The notes under the pieces: model-generated
Seen by the model: the letters and a program-made list of their open reading frames with translations, nothing else
Told to the model about the DNA's origin: nothing
Databases searched by the model: none
Position numbers and translations under genes: made by a program
Part shown: positions 1 to 10,028 of the stretch, one piece after another
How positions within the stretch are numbered: position 1 is the stretch's first letter
How the letters are laid out: each line of letters opens with the position of its first letter
NCBI GenBank assembly: GCA_964343805.1
Contig: CAYFLR010000015.1
Coordinates: 37,191 to 101,190 of the forward strand
Reading direction: 5' to 3'
From: CAYFLR01 sp964343805
Lineage (GTDB): Bacteria; Bdellovibrionota_B; Oligoflexia; CAYFLR01
Length of the DNA: 64,000 nt

Positions 1-3000
1 TGATCGGTTCAAGTGATTTACCTGCATCAGAAGAAATTTCCTCTACAGCAGGCTCAGGATCTTTTTCTTGTATAGGAGCAGGAACTGGTTCAACTGGAAC
101 ATAGGAAGAAAGAGAAGAAGACTCAGTGGTGGTCACAATTTGGGACCTTGACTCGGCTCTTGGTTGAATGGTTTGTTGCACTGGTACCGTAACAGGTGCA
201 GGAGCAGGAATTGATTGAACTTGAACTTCAGATTCCTCTACCGGCACATAGGATGGAGTCACAGGCTTTGGATCGACCGTTTCACGATAGGGAGCGATAG
301 TCTCTTTTTGAGGAGCTGGAGGAGTAACTGGCGCTTCAACTACTCTTTGAGAATTTTGTGGCACACCCCAGAAGGCTCCTGCCAACTCTTGAGTTTGCAT
401 CATCATCGCTTGCAGTGTCCGATTTGCATTATCTTGTCCTTCTAAAAATCTCTTGTGAACTTCTGCAGTTTCTTTCTGAAGATTTTGGATTGAGCGCAAT
501 CCCTCTTGAACCACTTTAAAAGCATCCACTAATAATTTATCAGAGGGTTGGATCGGTTGACTTTGCACTGTTTGCTTAGGTGTTGCCATAGTTTTTTCTT
601 CTCCATTCAAAACAGGTTGAGTTGTGGGCATTTTTTCCCTAACCCGAGTTGTTTCCCTATGTTTTTTCTCTATCATTTTAGGAGAAAGAGGCCGTTCATC
701 CTTGGCATTAGAATAGTTTGCCCCTTTCAACGGTATATTCATTTTTAACTGACGATCATTAGATTGAGTGTTTTCCCACTCACCTAAATCCACAAATTGT
801 CCCAATGCAGCTAGTTCTGCCAAGGTGGAGGCTAAATCCATCACCCCGGACTTTCTGCCACGTGATTGGTCCAAGGACAATACCTTAATTTTTGTTCGAT
901 CCAAAGTAGATTTTACTAATCCGGCAAGAACTGTTTTAGGACCCACTTCTACAAATGTCCGAACACCCTGCTTATAAAGGGTTTGAAGCATACCAACAAA
1001 ATTTACTGATTCTGTCAGTTGCTCGGATAAGATATTTTTAATTTGCTCAGGATCAGTAGGGTAAAGATCGCCCATACTCCCTGCTAATACTGGGGTTTCA
1101 GGCTTTGAAAAGTCGAACTTCTTAATAAATTGAGCAAATGATTGCTTGGCGGGTTCCATAATAAAACTATGAAATGCAGCCGAAACAGGAAGTAAAGTGC
1201 AAGATAACTTGAGTTCATTACAAAGATCACGACAGCGTTCAATTGCAGGTTTCGTTCCTGAAAGAACTCCTTGCTTTAAGGAGTTGATATTAGCCAGAAC
1301 CACATCTTTCACATCAGAGGCTATAAGCTCTAAGTCCTCGACTGAACCTTGAACGGCCAACATAGTTCCGCAGTCACCTTTGATATCAAACATCAAACGC
1401 CCTCGCTCCATAGATAAGCTATTGAGGGTCTGTTCATCGATACAACCAGCTGCATATAAAGCTACTAATTCACCATAGCTATGCCCAGCCACATAATCTG
1501 GTTTCAAACCAAATCTTTTTAAAGTGCGAAGCATCATACGACTTACAAATCCAATGGCAGGTTGAGCATACCTTGTTTCTGTAAGCACAGCTTGCTGCTT
1601 TTTTATTTCGGCTTTACCAAAAACTGCAGGAGGATAAACCACTTCAGCCAGCCGACGGCCTCCTTCAAATTCTTCTAACATTTGTAACTCAGCATTTCCT
1701 TCCGGAAAGCTACACATAATGTCCCGGCCCATCAGAGGGTATTGACTCCCCTGCCCTGGAAATAAAAAGGCCACTTTATCTTCAGCTGCACCCTCACCCC
1801 AGTGCACCTGCTTCATACTGCTGAGTTCTGAAATCTCATTTTTTCTGATATGCTCAAGAATCTTTTCTAGGAGAGTACGAGCCTCTTTGCCCCCCTCATT
1901 AAGTACTAATACTAAACGACAGGCTCCTTTGTGATTAAATTCACTTCTTAATTTTCGAGAGGCTTGTCGCTCGGCATAAGAGGAATCATCTCCTAAGGTG
2001 TTTATATAATCTTGAAGCTGATTGGCGACTGCTTCAACGGAGTCAGCAGAAAAAGGAATCAATTCAATTTCTCTTTGCCAACTCACATGAGCCTTATTGT
2101 CATCATATTCTTGCAATGCAACATGATAGTTACTACCACCAAAACCAAATGAGCTGACAGCTGCTCTGCGAGGAAAGTCTTGTACTAACCAAGGTCGAGA
2201 TTCATTACTTATATAGAAAGGGTTATCTTCAGCTAAAGACTCACTCGGATCAGAAGCTTTGATGGTGGGAGGAATAACCTTATGATAGAGAGCTAATGCT
2301 GTTTTGATGACCCCAGCAATACCTGCAGCCGCTTTTGTATGACCAATTTGAGATTTAATGGAACCTATAGCCACTTGATGACTTTTAGGGTTCACATCTT
2401 TGAAGACTTCCTTCAGGGCTGAAATTTCAACACCATCACCAACTTTAGTTCCAGTACCATGAGCTTCAACCAAACCAATGGTATCAGGTGTGACACCCGC
2501 TGAAGAGTATGCGCGGTTAAGAGCTTTTTCCTGCCCCTCTTTTCTTGGAGCATATATACTTTGAGAGCGACCATCACTAGAAGTCCCAATTCCTTTTACT
2601 ACAGCATAAATCTTGTCATTATCCTCTAAGGCATCATCCAACCTCTTAAGAACAACCATTCCGATACCTTCACCTAAAACGGTTCCATCTGCATTTTTAG
2701 AGAAAGGTTTTGAATCACCGGTAGGAGATAGAGCGGGTGTTTTACTAAAACACATATACATAAAGATATCATTGAGAGTATCAACTCCCCCACTGATAAC
2801 CATATTGGCTTTTCCACTAAGAAGCTCCATAGCCCCCATATGAAGAGCCGCTAAAGAGCTAGCACAAGCTGCGTCAACAACACAGTTAGTACCACCCAAG
2901 TTAAACCGGTTAGCAATACGCCCAGCAACAACGTTTCCTAAAAGTCCAGGAAAAGAGTTCTCTTCCCATTTCACATAACTATCAGAGATGCGATCAACTA

Positions 3001-3499
3001 CCTCATCCACTTTTTCAGCTGGCAGTCCTGCTTTCTCACAGGCCTTCCGCCATATGGGATGGCCAAGTCGAGCTCCCAAAGGAATGACTAATTCTTGTGT
3101 TCCGGTTACACCAAGAATAACGCTTACGGCTTCTTTATCAAACTCTTTGGATTCACCATATCCAGCGTCCTCTAGGGCTTGCTTAGCGACCACCAAGCCC
3201 AAAAGCTGAGAGGTGTCAGTAGCTGCTAAAATATTCGGGGGAATTCCAAATTCGGTAGGATCAAAGGGGGTCTGAGACAAGAAGCCTCCTCGATCACAAT
3301 AAGTATGGTCAGCTTTTTTGGGGTCCGCATCAAAGTAATCTTCAGAGTTCCAATGAGAACTAGGAACTTTATCAATGGCATCTTCACCATTGTATATTAG
3401 CCGCCAAAATTCTTGCAAACCTTTGGACTTAGGAAACAAACACCCCATTCCAACAATAGCAATATCTGTTGAATTATGATCAAAATCATTCTGCTTCAT
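1..3499 (-). CDS. Pfa-type polyunsaturated fatty acid / polyketide synthase (KS-AT), 3' end outside window
   Basis: The reading frame is open from an ATG at 3499 to the window edge (1166 codons), preceded by a GAGGGA ribosome site 4 bases upstream. An N-terminal ketosynthase (about residues 10-460) has the active Cys212 in VDAACASSL and the histidine motifs VEAHGTGT and IKSQIGHTKA. An acyltransferase follows (about 570-870) with FLFPGQGSQ and the catalytic Ser674 in GHSYGE. After that comes a Pro/Gln/Val-rich linker typical of the stretch before tandem acyl carrier domains, which would lie outside the window. The KS-AT order and the PfaD-like gene directly upstream fit PfaA-type (myxobacterial Pfa2-type) synthases that build long-chain polyunsaturated acyl chains without desaturases. 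A related secondary-lipid synthase is possible; the product cannot be told from this part. Confidence 0.88.
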   Translation of the reverse strand, partial: MKQNDFDHNSTDIAIVGMGCLFPKSKGLQEFWRLIYNGEDAIDKVPSSHWNSEDYFDADPKKADHTYCDRGGFLSQTPFDPTEFGIPPNILAATDTSQLLGLVVAKQALEDAGYGESKEFDKEAVSVILGVTGTQELVIPLGARLGHPIWRKACEKAGLPAEKVDEVVDRISDSYVKWEENSFPGLLGNVVAGRIANRFNLGGTNCVVDAACASSLAALHMGAMELLSGKANMVISGGVDTLNDIFMYMCFSKTPALSPTGDSKPFSKNADGTVLGEGIGMVVLKRLDDALEDNDKIYAVVKGIGTSSDGRSQSIYAPRKEGQEKALNRAYSSAGVTPDTIGLVEAHGTGTKVGDGVEISALKEVFKDVNPKSHQVAIGSIKSQIGHTKAAAGIAGVIKTALALYHKVIPPTIKASDPSESLAEDNPFYISNESRPWLVQDFPRRAAVSSFGFGGSNYHVALQEYDDNKAHVSWQREIELIPFSADSVEAVANQLQDYINTLGDDSSYAERQASRKLRSEFNHKGACRLVLVLNEGGKEARTLLEKILEHIRKNEISELSSMKQVHWGEGAAEDKVAFLFPGQGSQYPLMGRDIMCSFPEGNAELQMLEEFEGGRRLAEVVYPPAVFGKAEIKKQQAVLTETRYAQPAIGFVSRMMLRTLKRFGLKPDYVAGHSYGELVALYAAGCIDEQTLNSLSMERGRLMFDIKGDCGTMLAVQGSVEDLELIASDVKDVVLANINSLKQGVLSGTKPAIERCRDLCNELKLSCTLLPVSAAFHSFIMEPAKQSFAQFIKKFDFSKPETPVLAGSMGDLYPTDPEQIKNILSEQLTESVNFVGMLQTLYKQGVRTFVEVGPKTVLAGLVKSTLDRTKIKVLSLDQSRGRKSGVMDLASTLAELAALGQFVDLGEWENTQSNDRQLKMNIPLKGANYSNAKDERPLSPKMIEKKHRETTRVREKMPTTQPVLNGEEKTMATPKQTVQSQPIQPSDKLLVDAFKVVQEGLRSIQNLQKETAEVHKRFLEGQDNANRTLQAMMMQTQELAGAFWGVPQNSQRVVEAPVTPPAPQKETIAPYRETVDPKPVTPSYVPVEESEVQVQSIPAPAPVTVPVQQTIQPRAESRSQIVTTTESSSLSSYVPVEPVPAPIQEKDPEPAVEEISSDAGKSLEPI

Positions 3500-3526
3500 A
3501 GGGTCCCTCAGAGTAAAGACTCAATT

Positions 3527-5157
3527 TCAAAAATTCAGACGACTTTTTATCTCAGCTAAGCTTAAAGGTTCAATTTTTTTCACTTGAGAAGATAATTTCA
3601 CCCCAGCTTGCTCCAATTGAAACAATCTATTTTGCACAGTGGCGCCATAAAGTAAATTAAAAGCGACCGTCACCACATCTCTATTTTCAGTTTTTTGTAA
3701 AAAAGATCCCTGCACCCATTCATTAAAGGCTCCCATAGCAGGACCACACCATACCTGGTAATCCACTTTACGATCAGGATGCCCACTATTAGCCCAACCG
3801 GATGCTTGGCCTAAATAGGATCTAAATAAAAGAGCCATTTTATACTTGGGATTGGTGGCAGCTCGCTCCAACCACTTTGGATTTCTCTCTTGCAGAAACT
3901 GCTCAGTTTTCAACCACTCCTCTTGCCAAGAACATCGGAAAACGTTCTTCTCTATAAAAGCAAGGTGCTGAGGGGGAATTTCTTCCATTTGGTTATAATT
4001 AGTATAAAACTGATAGAGTTTTTTAGCTGTGATAGGGAACATAGTTCCACGCTTTAACACCTGAACCTGTACCCCCATTTCAAACATATCAGCTGCAGGT
4101 GCCATTGTAACATCGGCCTGAGCTGTTTCAGCCAGCATTTTTCTCACCTCGGGAGATGTACCAGATTCTACACAGGATTGATTAACAGAACCTGTTACTA
4201 TATAGGCAGCTCCCATTGAGAAAGCAGCATAAGCGGAAGTTGGAGTAGCGATTCCTCCGGCTAACCCAACTCTTAATTCATCTTGAAAGTGATAGCGATC
4301 AGCTTGCTCATCTCGAACCGCCATAATAGATGGCAGCAAGGCCATCGCTGGTCGATTATCTGTGTGCCCACCTGAATCAGCTTCTGCCGTAATATCTGTC
4401 GCCATAGGGATGGTACCGGCAAGCTCTGCTTCTTCGGGGGAAATAAGTGCTTGATCTAACAGTTTCTTAACAAGCTTTTCTGGTGGAGGAGCAAAAAATT
4501 TGCGGGCTACCTCCACACGGGATATTTTAGCTATAATATTGTTAGGAGTTATCAACTGCCCTTGGTCATTTCTATATAGACCCTTCAGACGGAAATAGAC
4601 TAATGGAAGGGTGATATCCATATAGGCAGATGCACTGATGAGAGAAACTCCGTGATGGATATAGAGTTTAACTAACTCCATTTCCAAAGAACTCTCTTGA
4701 GGTGAGTAGATTAAATTGATACCAAAAGGCCGAGAATCTAGTGATTTTTTAAAGCGAATAATGGTATCTTCGACTTCAGTAATAGGTAGGCCGGCAGAAC
4801 CAAACATCCCGAGCATTCCAGCCCGAGACATCTTTTCTACCATCTCTGCAGAGGTAATTCCCTTTGCCATGGCTCCAGCCACATAGGGGTATTCCAGACG
4901 ATATTTTTTACAAAATGAAGCAGAACCTAAGGCTTTAATATCAAGTGGCTGACAAACTCCTAAAGCAGGAACAGTCTTAGCTTCATTATCTGAGCCAAAT
5001 TTAAGCAAACCACCAAGGCCAACTCACCATTTACCTTTAATACGGTAAAGGGATCCTTCTGCATAAGTTTATCTTTAATTGCACCTTGGTCGACAACAGG
5101 GTCTCGCCCTTCCGTGGCCCACAGTCCCAACTGCTTCGCGTTTTCACCAATGAACAT
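3527..5157 (-). CDS. pfaD: PfaD-like enoyl reductase (FMN, nitropropane-dioxygenase fold), apparent -1 frameshift
   Basis: This is a trans-acting enoyl reductase of Pfa synthases. The main part (3527 to about 5000) has ALGSASFCKKY, the YVAGAMAKGI segment, GLAGGIATP and VTGSVNQ, all characteristic of PfaD. The N-terminal part (LGLWATEGRDP...) lies in another frame, from an ATG at 5157 with an AAGGA site 8 bases upstream. The two frames join only by a -1 shift between about 4960 and 5023. A heptamer A_AAT_TTG in the correct phase sits at 4996-5002 on the minus strand. A one-base assembly deletion is the simplest explanation; programmed frameshifting or initiation at TTG 5008 are alternatives. 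The gene is first in the cluster and ends 27 bp before the megasynthase start, the order seen in myxobacterial pfa clusters. Confidence 0.85.
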
Positions 5158-5254
5158 TAATTGTGTCCTTCTATGTAAAACACCGGAAAGTTAGATTCAG
5201 ATTCGATGTTCCTTCATACAATCAATCAGTTGAATTGTCAATTTGATATTTTTT

Positions 5255-6163
5255 TTAATTTGGCTTAACAGAGTTCAAAGGAACTTCTGCAAAGTGGCGA
5301 ATAGGAGGAATGGAATCCTCCATCTTTAATATTTTTAAATGCGGGATCCGGATAACTTCTCCAGGCTGAATTTGCATGCGCATCACTTCATAATGGATCG
5401 GCCACCAACCTAAATAGGCTCTATACAGCTCTCGGTTAGAGTAAGACTTAACAGTCACTCCATTTATTCTGTGTATCCAATCAAATAGCGAAATAACCTT
5501 TCCATCTTCTAAGCGTACCGTTGACTTCTTTGAAAAGTCACCTTTATTACCCATCATAATCCAGAAACTACCTGACACTCTTAGCATAGCTAAAGCTTTG
5601 GCTATAACAACATCAGGACTATGGCTATAGGCAAAGGGACCATACATATCTGTGATCAAATTTGCTTTCCCGAACTCTCCCATGATTTCTTTTGGAGATA
5701 GGCTCTCTATATAATGACCCGTAATGAAACGAAAGTAGGAATCTTCTTGGGGTCGTCGTTTATAGACCAATACATCAGGTTCAACCAAAGCTAAGGCCGT
5801 CACTTTTGCTTTCTGCCTTGGCTCTCTCTGTCTGATCTCCTTTCTAAATTTATAATACCTTCCATAGCTTGTAACAGTTTCAAATAAATAATCTCTTACT
5901 GCATTGGCTCGTCCTGCTCCTAAATCAATCCAATGAGAGGAAGGCTGCATGTCCACCACCTCTTGAGCAAACTCTTGCCCATAAGATTTTAAATAGGAGT
6001 CTAAAAATCGTTCCGTATTGAATTTATTGGATTGGACGATTTGATTTAACTTGGTTTTGGTCTTTTCACAATCCCCTGCTTTTAAAGAGAGTGTGAAGCC
6101 CAAAGAAAACAAATAGGCAACAAAACAGACTAAATACAGCTGAAGCTTATGGGAATGATACAT
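5255..6163 (-). CDS. Exported methyltransferase-fold protein of unknown function
   Basis: A 302-residue protein with an N-terminal hydrophobic segment (residues 8-28), likely a signal peptide or anchor. The only recognisable motif is WIDLGAGRA at residues 78-86, a Rossmann motif I as in class I S-adenosylmethionine-dependent methyltransferases, followed by a possible acidic motif (ALVEPD). No substrate motif is recognised. An extracytoplasmic methyltransferase would normally lack AdoMet, so the fold may have another role or the segment may keep the domain on the cytoplasmic side. It lies 19 bp downstream of the membrane spermidine-synthase-like gene, which has the same fold, so the two are probably co-transcribed and functionally linked. 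Confidence 0.55.
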   Translation of the reverse strand: MYHSHKLQLYLVCFVAYLFSLGFTLSLKAGDCEKTKTKLNQIVQSNKFNTERFLDSYLKSYGQEFAQEVVDMQPSSHWIDLGAGRANAVRDYLFETVTSYGRYYKFRKEIRQREPRQKAKVTALALVEPDVLVYKRRPQEDSYFRFITGHYIESLSPKEIMGEFGKANLITDMYGPFAYSHSPDVVIAKALAMLRVSGSFWIMMGNKGDFSKKSTVRLEDGKVISLFDWIHRINGVTVKSYSNRELYRAYLGWWPIHYEVMRMQIQPGEVIRIPHLKILKMEDSIPPIRHFAEVPLNSVKPN

Positions 6164-6182
6164 ATTAATACTATATCATATG

Positions 6183-7919
6183 TTAAAACAGAAAGGGAGC
6201 CTGTACAAACAAGCGGGGAGCAAAAATACTATTTACTGGGCTATTTAGATCAATACGGTCCGTACTTGAATCTTTGAGTTTACCTATAACATAGGGATTA
6301 ACACTGAGACTTTGCACTCCATAATCATGGTACTTAAAGTTCAATTTATTATTACCTTTGGCAATCACCGCAAAATGTTCTCCTGATAAAGGTCCATGCC
6401 TAAAAGGAAATATTGTCCGGAACCCCGCCTTAGAAAGAGTTGAATAGAGAGTACTAGCAGTTGTTTCTCGGTGAAAACTAAAGGTGGGCTGCAAAGAGAC
6501 CCTCTTTCTGCTCTCCAAATTTGGAAGGTCCATTACTGCGAAACCATTCACAGCCAGGCTCTTATTTACTAAACTGTAAAATTCAAGAGAATAAAGCTTA
6601 GACACGTCATAGCTATTGGGAAATGGGAAGTCGATAATGATAGCATCAAACTTCTCCCTATTTTGCATCAAAAAAGTAAAAGCATCCTGCTCTATTATAG
6701 TTAAATCATCTCTCAACATAGATTTTTTATTGAGCTTCAACAGGGGATCAAAGGTTCGAGCTAGTTGGATAATCTTAGGGTCTAGTTCCACTAAGGTTAT
6801 TTTGATTCTATGCTGTTTGTACTTCTGAATCTCTCTCACTACTAAACCATCACCTGCTCCCAATACCAAAATTTTACGGGGAACTTTTTGCATGAGCTGA
6901 ATGGGTATATGAACCATAGCCTCATGATAGTAGAATTCAACCATCGAATAGAATTGAAGATGGCGGTTTATAAAGAGCGTATACCCCATGGTTTTTGGAA
7001 AATCTAAGTCATCCCTATTCTGAATGTAATCTATATAATCCACAATCTGTAGATAGGGGACATAGTGGATAGTCTGATAAGGAGTTTGAATGGTTTTTAC
7101 TTTGGGGACCTTTTCTAAAAAGGAAAGCCAGTTTTTTGCTGCCACTGGCTTTAGATTATAAAAAAAGTTTTTAAGATTCATTTGATAGATGTAATCACCC
7201 TTAATAAGAGCGAAACCATGGAGTAAAAGCAGAGAAAAAATAGCTAGAATAAACTTGGGTTTTATCTGTATATACTTGAATACAATAAATAAAATACAAA
7301 CTAATAAATTAAAAAATGCTGTTAATACCCCGATAAAATGCAGGGCATAATAAGGAAGTAGTAATAACGAAAAAACCAGAGCCCCAACCAGAGCCCCTAA
7401 ATAATTAACAGCTAAAACCACATTGGAAGAAGACTTCTCTGTTTTTGAAGAGAGGGATTCTATAACAAGAGGTATTTCCATACCAGAAAAGAAACCAATC
7501 GCCACTGTTACCGACTGAGATAGCAATACAAAGAGTAAAGATCCTGGATTATAAGGAAGGTCTTTCCAACTCTCAGACCAATAACTCGCCAAAGAAAAAA
7601 CTCGATAGCCAGTGTGAGTCATTAGTATATATAAAACAGCTATAGCCCCCAATAAGGCCAGAATGAGTTCAACTTTAAACAAACTTAGAAGAGACTTAGA
7701 GGTAGAAAATCTATTAGCAACAGTCGTTCCAATACCTAAAGAGGCAATATAGATACCAATCGTAAGACACTGCCAAAAAATAGGATGACCACCAGTTACT
7801 GATATTAATGTTTTAACTATAAGGAGTTCATAAACCATACTGCAATAGGAAATAACAAAGACAACCATTAGGAGTAGCATGCTATCACTATGAATTTTAT
7901 TATGAAGAGACTTTATCAT
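6183..7919 (-). CDS. Membrane-bound spermidine-synthase-like protein with altered catalytic loop
   Basis: A 578-residue protein. Residues 12-240 form about seven membrane segments of the type found fused to bacterial spermidine synthases; residues 270-570 form the aminopropyltransferase domain. Visible motifs are YYHEAMVHIP (330-339), the nucleotide loop GAGDG (354-358, usually GGGDG), the acidic VELD and the loop DFPFP followed by KLYSLEFY. Most membrane-type relatives read DLPDP in that loop, so the second Asp, the likely proton acceptor, is Phe433 here. The Asp before the conserved Glu-x-x-YHE is also replaced (MVEFYYHE). It may bind polyamine or a nucleoside without normal transfer chemistry. 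It starts 4 bases after a membrane-only paralogue, indicating coupled translation. Confidence 0.75.
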   Translation of the reverse strand: MIKSLHNKIHSDSMLLLMVVFVISYCSMVYELLIVKTLISVTGGHPIFWQCLTIGIYIASLGIGTTVANRFSTSKSLLSLFKVELILALLGAIAVLYILMTHTGYRVFSLASYWSESWKDLPYNPGSLLFVLLSQSVTVAIGFFSGMEIPLVIESLSSKTEKSSSNVVLAVNYLGALVGALVFSLLLLPYYALHFIGVLTAFFNLLVCILFIVFKYIQIKPKFILAIFSLLLLHGFALIKGDYIYQMNLKNFFYNLKPVAAKNWLSFLEKVPKVKTIQTPYQTIHYVPYLQIVDYIDYIQNRDDLDFPKTMGYTLFINRHLQFYSMVEFYYHEAMVHIPIQLMQKVPRKILVLGAGDGLVVREIQKYKQHRIKITLVELDPKIIQLARTFDPLLKLNKKSMLRDDLTIIEQDAFTFLMQNREKFDAIIIDFPFPNSYDVSKLYSLEFYSLVNKSLAVNGFAVMDLPNLESRKRVSLQPTFSFHRETTASTLYSTLSKAGFRTIFPFRHGPLSGEHFAVIAKGNNKLNFKYHDYGVQSLSVNPYVIGKLKDSSTDRIDLNSPVNSIFAPRLFVQAPFLF

Positions 7920-7922
7920 CTT

Positions 7923-8624
7923 TTACCTAAATAAAGGTGCTAATAGTTTATGGTCTATAAAGCTCTGAAAAATTAAAAGAGAAAGAATTACAATTAATAC
8001 ACCAACTCCAGTAGTGATTTTAGACAGTGATCCTTGTTTATAGTAGATCATCAAAAGTATAGCGACGACCCAATTAAGGAAGGCTACTAAATAAGCAACT
8101 TTAAATAATCCAAGCCAAGGAAGAAGTATTAAGGGAAAACATACTGCAGCTAATAAACTCCCAAAATAGTCAACCGCCAGTATAATCATTTGAGATTTCT
8201 TTTTAAGTCTTTCTGCTAGCTCCATCAGAAAAGGGAGTTCAATTCCAGATAGGAGTCCAATAATGATTATCCCCGCATGATTAATAAAAGTAAGCGTCCA
8301 TGAAAATAAAGTATTATCCTGTGAGATCTGAAAGACCTGTGATAAGTTAATGATTTTAAAATGTAAAAGAGCAGTCCCGAGAGGAAAAAGAGCTCCAATC
8401 AAAGCCAGGATTAATTCCACCCAGATAAGACCATGAATAATCTCGATCTTCTTCTTTAACCAAGAAACCAAAAGCGCTCCACATCCCAAAGAAGCCATAT
8501 AAAGTGCAATGGTGATATTATAGCGTAAGACAGTATTCCCGAGTGTAGTGGATAAGGTTTGCGCAAGAACTAATTCATAGATCATGCTACAAAATGCGAG
8601 TATGAGGGTAAGAGTAACTAACAC
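7923..8624 (-). CDS. Membrane protein, paralogue of the N-terminal half of the adjacent spermidine-synthase-like protein
   Basis: A 233-residue protein that is almost entirely hydrophobic, with about seven membrane segments and no soluble domain. Its start (FCSMIYELVLAQTL, then YMASLGCGALL) aligns by eye with the start of the next gene (YCSMVYELLIVKTL, then YIASLGIGTTV), and both carry a G-x-x-SG-x-E-x-P-x-x-x-E segment in the middle. It is thus a duplicate of the membrane half of the neighbouring protein. The stop is three bases before the next start, so the two are probably made together and may form a complex. Function is unknown; transport or sensing of a polyamine is a guess from family context. 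Confidence 0.7.
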   Translation of the reverse strand: MLVTLTLILAFCSMIYELVLAQTLSTTLGNTVLRYNITIALYMASLGCGALLVSWLKKKIEIIHGLIWVELILALIGALFPLGTALLHFKIINLSQVFQISQDNTLFSWTLTFINHAGIIIIGLLSGIELPFLMELAERLKKKSQMIILAVDYFGSLLAAVCFPLILLPWLGLFKVAYLVAFLNWVVAILLMIYYKQGSLSKITTGVGVLIVILSLLIFQSFIDHKLLAPLFR

Positions 8625-8670
8625 AGACAGAACCCCATGTTAAAATCCTGGATCCCTTGGGCACAGAAAA

Positions 8671-8754
8671 TAATTTTACGTATTTTTCACAGCTTACAAT
8701 GTATCAACTCGTAATTTTACAGTCAAACCGTAAAATTAAGACCTAATTTTACGG
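8671..8754 (-). promoter_or_regulatory. Cluster of TAATTTTAC motifs with a perfect 11-bp inverted repeat: candidate operator
   Basis: TAATTTTACG occurs at 8671-8680, TAATTTTAC at 8712-8720, and the motif appears in opposite orientations at 8728-8738 and 8744-8754. The last two form CCGTAAAATTA-5 nt-TAATTTTACGG, a perfect 11-bp inverted repeat. The cluster lies just upstream of the minus-strand membrane operon starting at 8624 and just after the MFS gene end. The arms are AT-rich and no T-run follows, so a repressor or activator site is more likely than a terminator. The regulator is not identifiable. Confidence 0.5.
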
Positions 8755-8774
8755 TATTGACATAAAATTGAGAG

Positions 8775-9991
8775 CTATTTCTGTTTTTTAATAACAAAAT
8801 ATTTATCTGGTATCTGAGTATAAAAATAGCCCAACAAAGAAAAAATAGTTAAAAGTATAACTCCTTGAAGTTGAATGCTCGCGGCTAAAGGAACCACCTT
8901 CCCAATGTACCCTATGACAGGAGCCGTTACTGCAAAGAAGAGTCGTCCGCCCATCATCATCATCGATAATACCGTAGCTCTTTTGTCTTGATAGGTATAT
9001 TTTAAAACCCAGGCACAAAGTACAGGGCGAATGAACCCTCTTACCGCCTGATGGCCAAATATAAAGAGAAAGCTCATAATCCCTATAATCTGTCCCATAA
9101 GAAAAAGAGGGATAATTTGTAACAGAGCAATTAACACTAATGTGCGAGGTTGACCTATTTTATTAGATACACGAGATGAGTATCTGCTTACAATGCCTGC
9201 AAAAAAATTAAAGCTCGCAAATATAATTCCAAAGCTCCAAATAGGCAGACCGCTTTGCTTCATATAGGGTTGGTACAACCAGAGTAACCATGTACTACTT
9301 CCTAATAATACGGCGGCAAACATCATATACCAACGAATTAACCGGTGCTTGAAAACAAATTTCCTAGCGGCACCAAAGAGATCCCCATATATCTCCCACG
9401 CTCGCTCTAAAGAGACATCTTTGGCTCTAACTTGCACCTCAGTAAACCAAAGCAACATAATACTCGCTATAAAAGGTCCGATAGCAGAGGCATACATGGT
9501 TAGCCTTAATGAATAAGATCCTATTACTCCACCGATTAGACTTGAAACAGCAAAAGATATCATTTGGTTTGATTTGGCTTGTCCTTCAATCTCACCGAAC
9601 TCCTCTTCTCTTCCTAGTTCTTTTAATGAATNNNNNNNNNNGCACTGTCAGCTCCTGAAGTGAGAGCGAGCCCCAAAGCAATGCTTATTTCCGCCAATAC
9701 AAAAGCCCAAAAACCAGTACCCATTCCATAAGCAATAAATCCAACAAAAATCATGGCCACACCTGATTGCAGGCTTCTTCTCTTACCCAATACATCAGCC
9801 ACCATGCCGGTTGGAACCTCTAAAATAACATTGGCGATGGCAAATAATCCCTGAAGTAGGAATATATCAAGAGTGTCTAAACCATTTTCTTGCCAAAACA
9901 AAACCATGACGGGAATCATGATCGGAGTAAAAGAGATACAAGAATACCATTTGTAGAGTGTGATGTTTCTTTGTAGTTGTTGCTTTTCCAT
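8775..9991 (-). CDS. Major facilitator superfamily transporter (contains scaffold gap)
   Basis: One gene of roughly 400 residues, interrupted by ten N at 9632-9641. The N-terminal part (from ATG 9991, preceded by GAGG) has the MFS loop GMVADVLGKRRS between membrane helices 2 and 3. The part after the gap is open upstream of its first ATG and reads SLKELGREEEFGEIEG, the usual cytoplasmic stretch after helix 4-5 of this MFS subgroup, so the two pieces join. About twelve membrane segments are expected. Substrate is unknown; a multidrug or small-molecule exporter is typical. A perfect palindrome lies 38 bp upstream of the start. Confidence 0.82.
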
Positions 9992-10028
9992 GATGGCCTC
10001 GGTTGTATGAAAAGAATACCGTCAAATT

